From the NCBI GenBank assembly GCA_030077755.1, contig JAQJZZ010000014.1:3100001-3164000 (forward strand): a DNA stretch of 64,000 nt, written 5' to 3'. The notes under the pieces are model-generated. The model saw nothing but the letters and a program-made list of their open reading frames with translations, searched no databases and was not told where the DNA came from. Made by a program: the position numbers and the translations under genes. Source of the stretch: Filosporella fistucella. Its lineage: Eukaryota; Ascomycota; Leotiomycetes; Helotiales. Below, piece by piece: positions 33,701 to 45,689 of the stretch (positions are counted from its first letter, which is position 1; each line of letters begins with the position of its first letter).

Positions 33701-35850
33701 TTAGCTCTCATCTATCTTGTTGACTTCCGCTTTGGCCTCTTCCCAAGTTTCTTTATTCTTTTTCGCCCACTCAATTTGGCTCTTGGCATATGCGAGCTGC
33801 AGCTTATTAGCACAGTTTGAATCATTCATCATGAAACTTACCATATATCGCCTCAGATCATCTTCCTTCTCTGCCTGAAATCGTTTCAAATCCTTCAACG
33901 TGCCAGCACTTGCATTACGAACATCCTGCTCTGATGCCTGCTGTGCTTGCTCCAATTGACTGATAGATTCCCTGGTCTTGCCAATGAGATCTCTTCTTGT
34001 ACGTTCAGGGTCAACATCAACTACTCCATGCACTGCATGACTGATGCGTCCGAATATTTTATTGGTTATAAAGTTTCCGCTTGAACTCTTCCGGTGAGCA
34101 GGAGTTGTTGGTTCTTCAGTTTGTGGGGCTCCTTGCGTCGCGGAGGGTGTAGTGGAACTATCACCGTGAGTCGGAGGAAAGTCGGAATCTATGGAAGCTG
34201 TGTCTTCCTGGTTGTTGTCTCGTCTAGACTGCGGTGGTTCCCGCGCAGATGAATTTGATCTTCGAGGCAAATTGCCCGTTCCGCTACTGCTCAGGTACTG
34301 TTCAATTCTCTTTGCTTCCGACTCACTTCGTTCAAGCGAGTCCAAAAGCGCTCTCTTCTTTGCCAGCTCGTCATTCGTCATCTCCTGCTGGACCCTCTTC
34401 AAGACTCGATAACGGAGAACCCCTCTGACTACACCAGCAAATTGAGCACTCTCCCGCATTGGCTCAGCAAAGCTTGCGCCGAGTGAGGACGACAGCTCTT
34501 CTGTAGCAAGGTATGATGAATCTACAGCTTGTCCCACCCGCTCAATCGCTGCTGCGAGCGAAGGAGAAGGCTCCGATAAAGAGAATCCATTGAATCTTGC
34601 GCCAAGCTCAGCTAAATCTGTGGATAGAGATGAAAGGTGTTGCAAAGTCCGACGGTTTACTTTTTCAATTGGACCTGTGAGCAATAGCTCGAGTTCCTTA
34701 GTTGATGCTTCGAAATTTATAAAGTAAGGATCAAGTTCTTGCTCGGATAAATGTTGAGAATCTGGTGGAAATCGGCCGTGAATCATGATCCCCGGAATTG
34801 TATGAGCTGCAGTAGAAGGGCTTGCCGCATATTCTGTGGGTTGATTCGGCATACCCTGGGGATTTATGGGTGCGGTAGAGGCAGCCTTGAGTTTCGCAGA
34901 TGAAGCTGGGATTGGTAGGTAGGCGTGAGCAGGAGAGGGGTTGGCGGGGTCGAGTGGGGGGGCTTTCATATTGGATTTTGGAATGGAAGCTATCGGATGA
35001 GAATGCAGTACCTCGTTCTAACGATAGTCAGCATTTTATTCACACGGGCTATGGGAGTGTCCATACCCAGCTTGAATTCGGGTCAAGAAATCTCCACCAA
35101 ACCCCATCATTCCGGACTTCATCCATTCTGCGACATCTGTTGAGAAATACAGCTAACATGCGCTTCCGGAGATCGATAATCTGCTGATCTTGCTTTGCTT
35201 TGGTTGGATTCGCAGCATAATCTGCCATTGTATGTTTCTCAGGGATTGGAGGTATTATCAGTGTAGGGTGTAATCTGGAAAGTGCATCTCTGAGGGATGC
35301 AAATTCCGAGTATCTGCGACGAACTTCAAGATCCTGCTCAGGTCAGCCCATGCGCAAAGATTCATAGATTTCCACACCCACTCCTGTTCTTATCGTATAC
35401 ACAATGTATTTTCCTCCACTTTCCAAGCTCTTCCCCGCATCCACAATCAAGATAGGTAGCTCTGGGTTCTCGTAAAGGATCTGCTCTATCCGGCTATCAT
35501 AGCCACCCTTCTTCCTCTTGGGTGCACCTGCTCCTCCATACTCATCATCACTTCCAGCATCGCTGTCATATTGCTGAACTCGAGTAGTTGCGTCTGTATC
35601 GTGGGTATCGCTAATCGTTGAAGGTGTGCGCGGTCCTCCATAGCCATGTTCTATTTTTGTCCATTCCGAGTCAGTAAGGTCGTCATCATCAAGGCAAATA
35701 GATTCCATCATTTCAAATGCATGTTAAATCAAAATAGCAAGGTTACTCACGAGAGCCAGGTGAGCTGGGGTTGGCGTTGGAGGATGCTGTTGAATCGCGA
35801 CGCTCAAAGCTGGTACCGTACGGATTGTTATCCTCATCATTCCACATCAT
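33701..35850 (-). CDS. SNX41: Sorting nexin 41 (PX-BAR)
   Basis: Exons 33701-33796, 33842-35017, 35067-35333, 35382-35650 and 35751-35850 give 635 residues. The N-terminus MMWNDEDNNPYGTSFERRDS is typical of the fungal Snx41 protein. The PX domain spans about residues 95-230 (PELPILIVDAGK, RRYSEFASLR for phosphoinositide binding, IPPIPEKH), then the BAR region from about 300 (LDPYFINFEASTKELELLL) to the end. With Snx4, Snx41 recycles proteins from endosomes to the Golgi and supports selective autophagy. The last intron (33797-33841) is 45 bp and stop-free in frame, so retention would add 15 residues inside the BAR domain. Confidence 0.94.
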
Positions 35851-37121
35851 GCGCAGATTTCAGCTCCTTCTGGAGCTATGGAAAGCAAACAAACGTCGCT
35901 TTGAGTGGTTGTGGTGAATAAGGCAGAGGATAGAAACATTGAAGCATGTTAGGCGGACGTTTGAGGCGATCGTCAAGATGGAAAGCCCACCAGCCTCCAC
36001 TCGGCAATGACGACGAGTGGCACGGACCACCCTTTTTTCATGGGTTTTGTGCCTGAACAGAGTTCATCTTGAGTTCAAGACATCTTCAGGACTAAGGAGT
36101 ATATGGAAGCAATGTTTCAATAACCCAATTTCATGATCGTTGACCATCACATATTGTAGCTCTCTCCTACATGTCTCTTTCTCTTCAATCATTTGATGCA
36201 TTTTCATTTACTAAGATTACCAAGGCTTTCACACATTGAGCAAATTTCCGTTCCTTCACAACCGTTCTTGATGCCTTTGCTTTTCACACGGAACACTTCC
36301 GCCTTTTAACTTTCATATCATATGCCGATTTTCCCATTATTTCAAATTATTCTACTGTGTTTGTGTTTGTCGAAGCCGCATAAGTTATCTATTATTAGAC
36401 GAAAGCAAGTGTGGAAAGCCATCTGTTCAATCTCTTTGTGGCACCCTCCTTATTCTGTATCTTCAACTTAAGTAGATGTGGGCTTGTTTGTAATCTCTGT
36501 GCTTGATCTATCTGATACTATCCTATGAACTTGATTGTATCGGCGAACATCTCGTTATGGAAGTGTACGGACAGAGTCGAACTTTCAAGATCTAAAATTT
36601 CAGACGAGACAGACTTAGGTACGATCAATGTCCAAGACAGGATTCCTCTAGGTTCTCTTCCCATTGTTCATTCTCTGTGCCTATTGTTATTTAAAAGTGG
36701 TTGGCGGATGAGGCCAAGAACCTTGTGCCACATTTCCAACTCCAAAGTCATACACATGTCGTTCCTTGATCACTATAAATATGATCGTCAGCATCTTTGG
36801 TGGTTGAGATTGCTCTAGCCTGGCCAGCCTCGTTCTTTTCCTTCGAATGTTGACAAGTGAGATGATCGACAAAGCTAATTTGGACCTATTCACCAAATTA
36901 CGGCCCTTGTACCGGCGATAGCTGTGAGCTCGCCGCCTCGGGTCATGGTTATGTAAAGGTCGAGAATATGGTTTTAGGGCCATTTGCATGTGTTTCCGAG
37001 GTCATGAATATATATAAATGGATAAAGTCCATATACTGTCGAACTTCGTCGACCTGACGACTAGCGCCAATATCACTTTGGAAACAATCTTACACAATTT
37101 TGAAAGGAATCTTTGCAAATA
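35851..37121. other. Intergenic, no gene seen
   Basis: 1.27 kb between divergent SNX41 and the HsbA-like gene. It contains A/T-rich sequence with pyrimidine tracts and short chance frames only. It should hold both promoters. Confidence 0.45.
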
Positions 37122-37874
37122 ATGTACCTCACCAAATTCATTCTCCTAGCAACCACCGCCCTTGCAGTAACCGTCCCCCAAGTTGTGGATGACATAACAG
37201 TCCTCGACAATAATGCCGAGGCCCTCACGACCCAAACAGCTCTATACAATGGTGGTATCATTGCCGCAACCCCACAACTCGCAGCACTCACTGCCGTCGA
37301 CTTGTCTCTACTCAAAGGTGTCACTGATTCTGGTCTCTTACCCCCCTCGATTCCAGACCTCGACACTTCTGCTCTCATCGATCACGTCAACATTACCTTG
37401 GCAATAGACAATCCTATTGCTGTGAAGACTCTGGATAGTAAAAAGGCACAATTCAAAGCCGCTGGCCTAGGTGATTTCCTGGTTGCTGCATTGGGGCTAC
37501 TGAAGGCTGGTCATGAGACTTTTACGGCGAATGTGCTGAAGAGGATACCGGCGGATAGGGTCGAGGAGGCACAAAATGTGACGTCGGTTATTAGTCAAGC
37601 GTTGCAAGATGGTATTGACAGGTTTGAGGCTGCAAGAGGGAACAATACTGCAGAAATTATTAGTCGAGAAAACCTGGATGCACACTTGAAGAGTAGACAT
37701 CTTAGAAAACTTCAAATTTTATTTCACAACATATTTGCACCTTACGTTCAAAAGGAGTATTTCATAAAGACTGTCTTATATTCTGAATCCTATCTAACCC
37801 CAAACTCCAATACATGCTGTATCATACAATGCCGCTTGTACTCCATGCCGGTACTCCTAAAAAGTCCTTCATGA
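37122..37874 (+). CDS. HsbA-like secreted cell-wall protein
   Basis: A single-exon frame of 250 residues. The N-terminal signal peptide (MYLTKFILLATTALAV) is followed by a helical body with DDITVLDNNAEALT and ALIDHVNITLAIDNP blocks. This is the pattern of hydrophobic-surface-binding protein A/galactomannoprotein family members (about 160-190 residues), which bind hydrophobic surfaces or lie in the wall. The last ~55 residues (after the HLKSRHLRK stretch) are unlike the family and look like translated 3' UTR, ending one base before the stop of the convergent HSP20 gene. The original stop may have been lost, or there is an unrecognised 3' intron. The start is the ATG at 37122; a TTG nine bases upstream is ignored. 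Confidence 0.75.
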   Translation: MYLTKFILLATTALAVTVPQVVDDITVLDNNAEALTTQTALYNGGIIAATPQLAALTAVDLSLLKGVTDSGLLPPSIPDLDTSALIDHVNITLAIDNPIAVKTLDSKKAQFKAAGLGDFLVAALGLLKAGHETFTANVLKRIPADRVEEAQNVTSVISQALQDGIDRFEAARGNNTAEIISRENLDAHLKSRHLRKLQILFHNIFAPYVQKEYFIKTVLYSESYLTPNSNTCCIIQCRLYSMPVLLKSPS

Positions 37875-37875
37875 A

Positions 37876-38493
37876 TTACAAAACACTGACAGCCACGCGA
37901 GCAGTTCGCTGAGACTTGGGAACCACAACTCTCAAGATACCGTTCTTCAATTCAGCACGAACTTCATCCTGCTCGATTCTCTGGGAGAACGAAAAGCTTC
38001 TTGCGAACTCTCCGACTTTGCGCTCGGTGACCCAGAATTTGGGCTTTGGGGTTTCGGCTTCGGCAGCCTTCTCTGGTACTTCGGTCTCAGCAGCTGTGGT
38101 GGCGCTGGCGGGAGTGGCGAGTGGTGTGTCAGCCTCATCGTACTCATCTTCTACAGTCGCAGTGTGGGACTTCACGGATGAGGTCTCGACATCTTTTTCT
38201 TGTGTTGGTTCTGGTTGAGCAATAGTTGGGACAGTGCGTTCGCTCTTGCCCTTGATGACTAGGGTTTGCGCATCGGAGAATTCGATAACGAGATCTTTCT
38301 GGTCGACTCCAGGAAGTTCACCGTAGAGCTCATATGCTTGTGGGACCTCAGTGACGTCGAATCGGGGAGTGAATGATTGTTGTTGTCTGCGACGAGGCGC
38401 GCATGCTTTGCGTTGAGGTTGCTCGAGCTCTGAAAGAAGCTGGAGGATGTCTGCTTGGGAGGAGAGGAAGGCTTGGGGTGGGAAGAAAGGCAT
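37876..38493 (-). CDS. Small heat-shock protein (HSP20/Hsp30 type)
   Basis: An intronless 205-residue chaperone. The N-terminus MPFFPPQAF, then PRFDVTEVPQAYELYGELPGVDQKDLVIEF, opens the alpha-crystallin domain. An acidic Ala/Thr/Glu-rich insert of ~60 residues interrupts the domain, as in fungal Hsp30. The C-terminal half has RSFSFSQRIEQDEVRAELKNGIL and VVVPK. It holds unfolded proteins in the cytosol under heat or ethanol stress. A TATA box lies about 130 bp upstream, consistent with an inducible gene. It overlaps no coding sequence but is one base from the stop of the convergent HsbA-like gene. Confidence 0.95.
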   Translation of the reverse strand: MPFFPPQAFLSSQADILQLLSELEQPQRKACAPRRRQQQSFTPRFDVTEVPQAYELYGELPGVDQKDLVIEFSDAQTLVIKGKSERTVPTIAQPEPTQEKDVETSSVKSHTATVEDEYDEADTPLATPASATTAAETEVPEKAAEAETPKPKFWVTERKVGEFARSFSFSQRIEQDEVRAELKNGILRVVVPKSQRTARVAVSVL

Positions 38494-38622
38494 TTTGTTT
38501 GATTTAAAGTGATTTTCTTTGAAACTTTGACTTGAAATTGTGCTGGATTGAGGGATCTGAGAAGTGATCTTGAGAATGTGGTTTTGAATGATGAAAAGAG
38601 ATTCTGGCAATTGTATCAAGGG

Positions 38623-38631
38623 TATTATATA
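38623..38631 (-). promoter_or_regulatory. TATA box of the HSP20 gene
   Basis: TATATAATA on the coding strand, about 130 bp before the ATG. Upstream (about 38720-38760) several GAA/TTC blocks (TTCGAAGATGTTGGAA) could be a degenerate heat-shock element. Confidence 0.5.
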
Positions 38632-39504
38632 CCCAAACCTACCTGTAGGCGTCGACTGAAGACGCAATCATCTGAATGAGAAATCAAGATGACAGAGCCA
38701 TCTTGTCGCCTCTGGAATGATCGTGAAGCAATTCGAAGATGTTGGAATGAACGAGAAATTTTGGTCAGCTGATAAGCACAGCCACAATTTGAAATCAGGT
38801 CTTTGAAACCAAATGTGGCTTGCTCCTCGACCCATCGTTAGCCTATCGGCTTCAATCCTCGACTTTTGAAGTGCAGAGTGTACAGAGTAAGAGTAAGAAG
38901 TTGCTGCTATATTGCTGTTGGGAAGTCGCAGAGTACCTCCCATTTCCCTCATGTTTCTGGCTGTTGCTGAATCGTGTCCGTGTCCCAAGCGTCGAATCCA
39001 TAGCCAATCTTGAGTCACGTGCGTATCGAGTTTCTTACGGTCGAAGGAGGAGAGCTGGCTTGCTTTCTCCAATATGATGCATCAATCCTTTCCTATTTCC
39101 ATATGACAAGTATGTCAACTAATTTCAGTAACTAAATGTTGCGATAGATCAATTCAGGAATTTCAGAACAGCCTCGCCATGAAGACTGTTATCGAATTAC
39201 ATGCCATGCCTCACAAGAATTTGACATGCAAAGTATCCTATTGGAATTAAAAATGCCTCGAGAAACATGTTTTTGTCCACTCTCTTTCATTTCTTGACCT
39301 TCCTATGAACCCGATACCCAGCTATGATTTCCACGCCTCAGCCAAATGAAAATGTTGCTGTGGCAGCACACGATTGCCGTTTGTGTGAACCCTACCCTAT
39401 CACGTCTGAGCTGTGTCCTCTTCTTCCAGCCAGTCTGCCCAGCATGCTTGGTCAGAATATCATCCCTTGGCTTCCAACAGGAGAGCCAAGCAGCGCGAAG
39501 ACAC
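38632..39504. other. Intergenic, HSP20 upstream region
   Basis: A 134-codon minus-strand frame (38668-39072) lacks family features and overlaps the expected promoter, so I do not call it. Confidence 0.45.
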
Positions 39505-40527
39505 TTACCATTGCCCTCGGTCAGAGCTCAAATACTCGATAACTGGAAGTTCCGCTACTGGGGGTGGAGACGCTCTTGCGGCAGCATCATCGATCCGACA
39601 CTTCTTGAGCAATCTTTCCATAGGCTCCGGATCTCTGTATCCTCGGAAGGTGCGAACACAACCCAAACCCACATAAATCTCATCCTTTCTCACCACCAGC
39701 TTTTCAAGCTTCTGAAATCGAGAAAGTAGAATCACATTCTCCTGACGCAAGGGTGCTTCAAGAACAATCGATCGTAGCTCGATCTCAGCTTGGTTTCGCT
39801 TCGAAGGCAAATGCCGAATGAGCAGTTCAAGATCATTGTCGGAAGTCTTGAAATACCAAGGGCGAGGAATGCCGCACAAGGCTTCAAGAGCATACCATCC
39901 AAATTCCAATTTATCTCGGGAAAAGTCAATGTAGATTGGTTTGCCCCACAACTCTTTCTCGAAAGCGAGCTTGTAATGCTTCAAGGCGAATTCTCGAGTC
40001 TCGATGCTGGTATGTAGTAAGGTCCATGGAACATTGGTTATAACAGGTGTTCCCGCGAACGGGGTGACGCTTGTTTCCTTGGAGTTGCTGGAGTTGACAG
40101 ATTGATTATTGGTCTGTACTCTTTCTAGAACTCGGGTGCTATGGAGTCGAATCTTTCGAGGGTCTGGGATAGTGAGAACAAGAATGCCTTCTCGTAGCTC
40201 ACGTGGGAGTTTTACGAAAGGCTCGAAGCACTGAAGTGGTTTGACGTCAATATTGGTCTCAGTGGTGTTCTTTGGTGCACTGGATGCTGAACTTGAGGAG
40301 ACATCTAGAGATTTATTGGATGCGACCACAACGTGGAAATCATTTTGCACGCCTTCAGCTGGTGTCCCTTCAGAGCTTTTCAACACGTGTGCACTGAGCT
40401 TGATGACTTCCGTGCTATTTCGCTCTTCCTGACGGCGGATCTGGTCCGGGGTCTAGGTATAATCAAAGTCAGTTCTGTCGACATGCTCTCGTAATTATGC
40501 GCAACTTACAGGATAGTACCTCATCAT
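39505..40527 (-). CDS. 2EXR-domain protein
   Basis: Exons 39505-40452 and 40510-40527 (18-nt first exon MMRYYP) give 321 residues. The body has the CFEPFVKLPRELREGIL, WTLLHTSIETREFALKHYKLAF and IYIDFSRDKLEF pattern of the fungal 2EXR family, common in Leotiomycetes and of unknown function. No signal peptide or membrane segment. The ATG pair at 40525-40527 begins the exon. A GTAAGTG donor overlaps the stop region (about 39509), so the C-terminus could be spliced further. Confidence 0.75.
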
Positions 40528-41620
40528 GGAAGCTGCTGCTGAGATCTGTAGGGCAATATCGATGGTACTTCAGCTACTGCTGTTCGAGTAGTTCCTTCAG
40601 TAGTATGAAAGACTGTTCTGGATGAAGTTGGTGGAGGTTGATTCCAACTGTCGTGATATAAATCTGTTTGCCTGGGTAGCCTTGCCGAGTAGAGTACGCC
40701 ACCTCATGTACAGTGGTCAATTCACGTGATACCGAGACCTCACTTCCGCCCAGCAGATCACAAAGTGCTACGAGGCCAGCCTACTACGTTATTCATTGCA
40801 GAAATCCCAGTCGAACATATCTAAGTGGCAATCTTGTCTTCGAAAAGTTCGATTCCAATTTCAAATTTGCAAGAAGACAAACATTTCGAAGAAAAGGACA
40901 GCAAGTTCACATGACCGGTCATCAATCCGGTCAGTGTAGCCCAATCACTCTGTTTGCAATGTAAGTTTGATATTCCTTAGGCCTACGTCTTCCATAAACT
41001 TTGTTATGTGTTGCTATTTCATTGCTCTAGCATGGAATCAGCATATGAGGGTCTAGTCACTCATCTCTATCCAGGCCAACTCAGGATTTTATCGGACTGC
41101 AACATTCGGAAAACCTCAGAATGGTGGACTAAGGAAATACGATGAGACGAATAATTCATTCTGCATTCAAGTTATCTCATCAGCCTTGATACAGAAAGCT
41201 CCAGCTACAATTTCATCTGGCCTCAGAATTTTCTACCCCTCCCCCTATCTTAAGCGAGGGAGGGTATCAGCCTTTTACAATAGATAGGAACCTTCCCTAC
41301 GACTCAATATAAACACTATATTGGGTGTTAATCATTGGAAGGGCTCAGTGCGTCTTCCATCTTTTGTATGAGTAAGTTGGTCTGGAAAATCACTTCAATC
41401 CTACAATTCAAGATTCCTCGAAAAGTATCACATAAGAGTCGTGTGCTGCACGGAACGTACTTGAAGTACAAGACGAGCTGAAAAGAACTTCGGTGTATAA
41501 ATGAGTTCCGTTTTGATGGAAATAATCACAATAGTTCAAAATAGAATACAGAAAGCCGTCCTGCCAGATGCCCATTTTCAACAACTCCCCAATATTACAG
41601 GCTTGCATATTGCTATCTCC
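40528..41620. other. Intergenic, no gene seen
   Basis: 1.09 kb of short chance frames, with a pyrimidine-rich stretch near 41235-41255. It includes the promoter of the 2EXR gene and the 3' UTR of the next gene. Confidence 0.4.
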
Positions 41621-42385
41621 TCATCCCTTTCTCACATCGCTTTGATCTCCTCCTCTTTTGGATGTCATGGGTGGCGGTGGCGCGGGTCGAGGATTCTCCC
41701 ATCGCTTTTCCCAAGGTATGTATACTCCAAAACGCTCGCAACGTTGTTCCCATGTTTCAGATTGTCCGCTCAAGCGCGCGTGATTATCAGGTCCCGAAGA
41801 CGCCACACTTGGAGATCTGCTCTTCGAACGGTCCGAATCCCCCAAAATGTCCCTAGTACTTGCACCTGAAAGTGGCGACTTTGCAAGGTCTCCTTCTAAT
41901 GGATTTGCTTGCTCTTTAGCCCCAATATATTCTTGTGTGAGAATTTCTCGAACAATTTGAATTTCATCAATTTCTGTAACATTGCTTGTAGACATTCTGA
42001 ATGAACTATCCAATGGTGATGTCGCCATTGTCTCAATTTCTTCAACTCGGTGACTTTCCACTTTTCGACGTCGTTTGAGAACCCAGCAAGCTACCAGCGC
42101 AGTTCCAATGACCATAACTCCACCGAGGAATCCGAATGCGACGAATGAACCTTGAGTTTCTGTGGGTAAGGTTCGGGGCTGCTTCAAGTAGGTTACTGGG
42201 CGCGATATTTCCGTAGTCGCAGCTATAGGAGCGAAGTTGGTTTTGGTGTCGCTGGAAAGAGTGTCTTCTTCAGATAATATTGTGAGCACCGAAGGGGGAC
42301 TGGACGAAATTGAGGGTATAAAGGTCGGTAAAGCAGACTCGACCGAAACAGTTGATGAAGGTTCAAAGGTGCTTGACCAAGACAT
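41621..42385 (-). CDS. Single-pass membrane protein, Ser/Thr-rich ectodomain (254 aa)
   Basis: An uninterrupted frame of 254 residues. The first ~95 residues are Ser/Thr/Pro-rich (probable O-glycosylated outside part). One transmembrane helix (FVAFGFLGGVMVIGTALVACWVL) is followed by RRRKVES, predicting the C-terminus inside. The cytosolic tail is acidic, then Ser/Arg-rich, ending PWEKRWENPRPAPPPPM. There is no cleavable signal peptide; the helix would act as a reverse anchor. This architecture is common in fungal wall-sensor-like and septal proteins, but no family is claimed. Confidence 0.72.
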   Translation of the reverse strand: MSWSSTFEPSSTVSVESALPTFIPSISSSPPSVLTILSEEDTLSSDTKTNFAPIAATTEISRPVTYLKQPRTLPTETQGSFVAFGFLGGVMVIGTALVACWVLKRRRKVESHRVEEIETMATSPLDSSFRMSTSNVTEIDEIQIVREILTQEYIGAKEQANPLEGDLAKSPLSGASTRDILGDSDRSKSRSPSVASSGPDNHARLSGQSETWEQRCERFGVYIPWEKRWENPRPAPPPPMTSKRGGDQSDVRKG

Positions 42386-43093
42386 GTTGATAATAGTGAT
42401 GGAGTGTCCTTTTGTATGGTAATCTTGTCGAAGAACGGATGACAATATCTTGCTGTTTCAGCTTCTCATGTTTGGAAAGAAGAGTCACTTTTGCGTTGAA
42501 ACCAAACTTCTCCCTTTGGTGATGGGATTCCATTCCATCGCTGCCGCCGCCCAACAAACTCTATAACAACAATTCTAGGCTCGTGACCTCCCAGTCTTCA
42601 TATCTCATCCGGAGAAGAGATATACCTATGTATAACATGCAATCTGGTGGGTAGTATTAGGAAATGAGGTTTCTTCGGGGAATGAAATCTCTCTCTTGAT
42701 ATTCTTCTCTCCATAGCTGTCAAGTATGAAGCAAACCGCTTCCATCATAACATGAGCACCGATTTCGATATAATAATGCCACATGGCTTCCAGGCTGTAC
42801 AGCGTGATACAATCATGATTGTCTCCCTTTTGGCATACCTCTCCTACCAGTGTCACCTCGGCTAGACTATTGTTCTACTACCACATACACACCTCCAGTG
42901 ACTTAACAACAAAACTTTTGCGAGACGCCCATCTAAGACGTCGATCCCAGCAACAAAAAGCCAACTTTTCAATTCTTCCCATTGCCACTCCCTCTACCCT
43001 TACACTCCCACAATCAAGTGCCAAACATAAAATTGCCACCACAAAAGCATGAGTTAATCCAGCTCTCACAGTTTCCACTGTTGGACTTATACA
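42386..43093. other. Intergenic, no gene seen
   Basis: 708 bp between two minus-strand membrane-protein genes; no supported gene. Confidence 0.4.
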
Positions 43094-45141
43094 CTATATC
43101 ACATTTGAATCTGGAGGGGTCATCGGATCAGACCCTCCAAGTCTACTTAATTGTGACCTTTCAGCCTTCTGCACACTAGGTGACGCCAACGGTGTTCCAG
43201 GAATTGGAGACATGAGATGATTGCCTAATCTTCCACTTGGTGCGTCAGATCCGAATTGTAAGTGTGGAGGGAGCGATGGTGAAGTATGACCTGAGTCCCA
43301 AGAATGTTCAAGAACCCCAACACCGCCTGTAGCAATTTGTATACCCCCATCTCCATCCGATTGTGCACCATCCGTTCCATAATTGTCCGCTCGTCGTTCT
43401 GCACTCCTTCGACTAGATCGTCTCCGCATAGGGATAGAGACTGTCGAGGGGTCGCTGCCGGGTTGGGTCAAGATGATCTCATTTCTTGAGAATCTCGGAT
43501 CTTCCCCATGCCTGCTTGATGGTGTTGTGCGTCTACTTGAATCGTAAGAAGGATTTGGATACCGATCATGCGCGCGTTCTTCAGCTGCTGATCTAGCTCT
43601 ATGAGGGTGCGTGCTTTCGTATGCACGATCAACTGATCTGGAACGCTCGATTGAGGTCGTGCGAAGATGTTCCTTTACTCTTTGCTTGACCGAATCCTCT
43701 GCTTCTTGAACATGCCTGATGGATATTAGTAAGATTATGAATCTTTCAGCGAATTGGTAATCATACTTCATCACTTTTTCCTTTGAATTCTTATTCTTTT
43801 TAGGACCATACTGTTCCCACCCTCCCTTCGGTTCTGAAAGAATGTTGATAGCAGCTAAACCCAGGCCTACCAATGCCCACAACTTTCCAGTCCCACCTTT
43901 CTTGTCTTTTCGCTTTGCCTCCTCTCTAGAAGGTGGCGAGTGACTCGAAACTCTTTGTTAGCAAACTTGCCCAGAGGAGCCAAGACTCGATACTGAGATT
44001 CTTACCTTCGCGGGCGTCTTCGGCCTAAATCATCATGGGAATGCTCGTGTCTCCGGGACGATCGTCTATGATCTTGGAATACATCATCAGCCTCAGCTGA
44101 ATGTCTTCGACTGCTCGAAGTCCGCTGAAGTCCATTCATATCTGAATATTCCCGACTTCGTCTTGCATCTCTCTGCTCATGTCTTTCTGCACTCGGTCGC
44201 GTCTGCTGCTGTCTTGGGGACAGCTGGCCTGTTCTCATGGAACCCCCTACTCTAAACATCTCCGGGTCTGGTATCTCCTCTGCATATCTCCAGACAGGGG
44301 GCGGCCTAGTGTTTACTCTTTTCTTTCTGCCCTCACCTGTTCCAATTGCAGCGCCTGCCACTCCAGCAGCCAAAGGCAACGCCCAATCTCTTGCACTGGT
44401 TGCTGAAGGTGGGTCGGGCTGTTGAGGTTCATTTGGCAAGCGGTAAGCACGTTCACGCTCTCTCTGAGACGCCGTACGTGTTGGAATTGGGGCGTTTGGT
44501 GGTTTATCTCTTTGGACGGGTGGTTGATCTCTCACAACTCGGTATGATGGAACAGTAGAGTCTCCTCGAGGCCTCGGGGGCTGCGTTGCGATATACACAT
44601 TAGAGCTCGACGAACTCGATCCTCCTTCACTTCCTGGGTAATCTAAAGGTCCTCGGTAACCGTTTTCCTCGTCTCTTCTCTCCTTTCTTATCATCCTTTT
44701 GTAGAGTGGCCAACAGATACAACTAAATAGGATAACTCCCAGAAGGAATAAAAAGCCAAGAACAGCAGCAATAACTATTCCAGCTTGTTGGCCTTGTGTG
44801 TAGCAGCTCCAAGATCGAGAGCACCCTGTAGCTATACCAACATAATTTCCACCAGCTTCAGGTGGGCTTTGGATTATTGTGTGGGTTGCTAATGGCACTG
44901 CGTTTGTACTGATCCCTATCCCAATGACCTCCGTAAGAACAAGTACAGGCAATGAAGTCCGTATCCACTCGACTCCTGGGGATAATGGTGATGGTAACGT
45001 AGTATATTCGGTTGCTTGCGATATTAGAGGTTGTGGATAATACAGTGAGTATGTGGTTTCGCCTTTAGAAATCGTGACACTCGTGGTCAACGTCGTGGTC
45101 CTCGTCGCGCCGAATCTGATTGATGACGAAGGGTTAGCCAT
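43094..45141 (-). CDS. Single-pass membrane protein with long Arg/Ser-rich cytosolic tail (647 aa)
   Basis: Exons 43094-43715, 43767-43952 and 44006-45141 give 647 residues. A ~120-residue Thr/Ser-rich outer part is followed by a transmembrane helix (GIVIAAVLGFLFLLGVILFSCICW) and a basic KRMIRKERR anchor. The tail is rich in Arg, Ser, Pro and His. It includes a second short hydrophobic stretch (WALPLAAGVAGAAIGTG) and a third (LWALVGLGLAAINIL). The end is PMTPPDSNVI. The middle intron is 53 bp; the last (51 bp) is stop-free in frame. It has the same overall plan as the gene downstream at 41621-42385. Function unknown. Confidence 0.75.
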
Positions 45142-45689
45142 CCCTGACACTCAGAACCGTTTTCGATAGAAAATAATATTGTCGAAGCATGATCGTGATC
45201 TTGGGGTGCGTGGTGCTGGTGATACACGTTGCCGTCGAAATGCTAACGTGTTGCGGGTCTTCGTGACGCGTCGAATCACGAAATTAATGTAGAGGTTTGC
45301 AAACGCGTCGGATGAGGTTACCATATGACGAGCATGCCATAGGCATGGAAATGTGAAATAGAACATGCAGTTTGGGTTCCTTGGTACGGGCAAACTGGTG
45401 CGATGGCGTGGCTAAGGGAAGCTGCAGAGTTACACGATGAATCACCACGCAAACAGAGTCAACATGCACAACTCGAAAAAGGAGGCAGTATGAAGCTTGT
45501 TTCTACCTTATTCTACGCAAAAACAGAGACAGGGAAAATAAACCACCCACGGTAGGTAAAATGAAGACCAGAGATGTAACGAGAAAGCCATAACGTCTGT
45601 CCTTCTGCAAGCACAATCCGGTTCTCCAAGGACAGCGATCACGCCTCATACTCGAGAAGAATCGTTGTTTACTCCAGGGGAATTACCAT
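45142..45689. other. Intergenic, no gene seen
   Basis: 548 bp with chance frames only; promoter of the 647-aa protein. Confidence 0.4.

Noticed and set aside
36525..36989. Short frames between SNX41 and the HsbA-like gene
   Set aside because: Composition and stop density are those of non-coding DNA.
38668..39072. 134-codon minus frame upstream of HSP20
   Set aside because: Unlike any family and located over the promoter; treated as chance.
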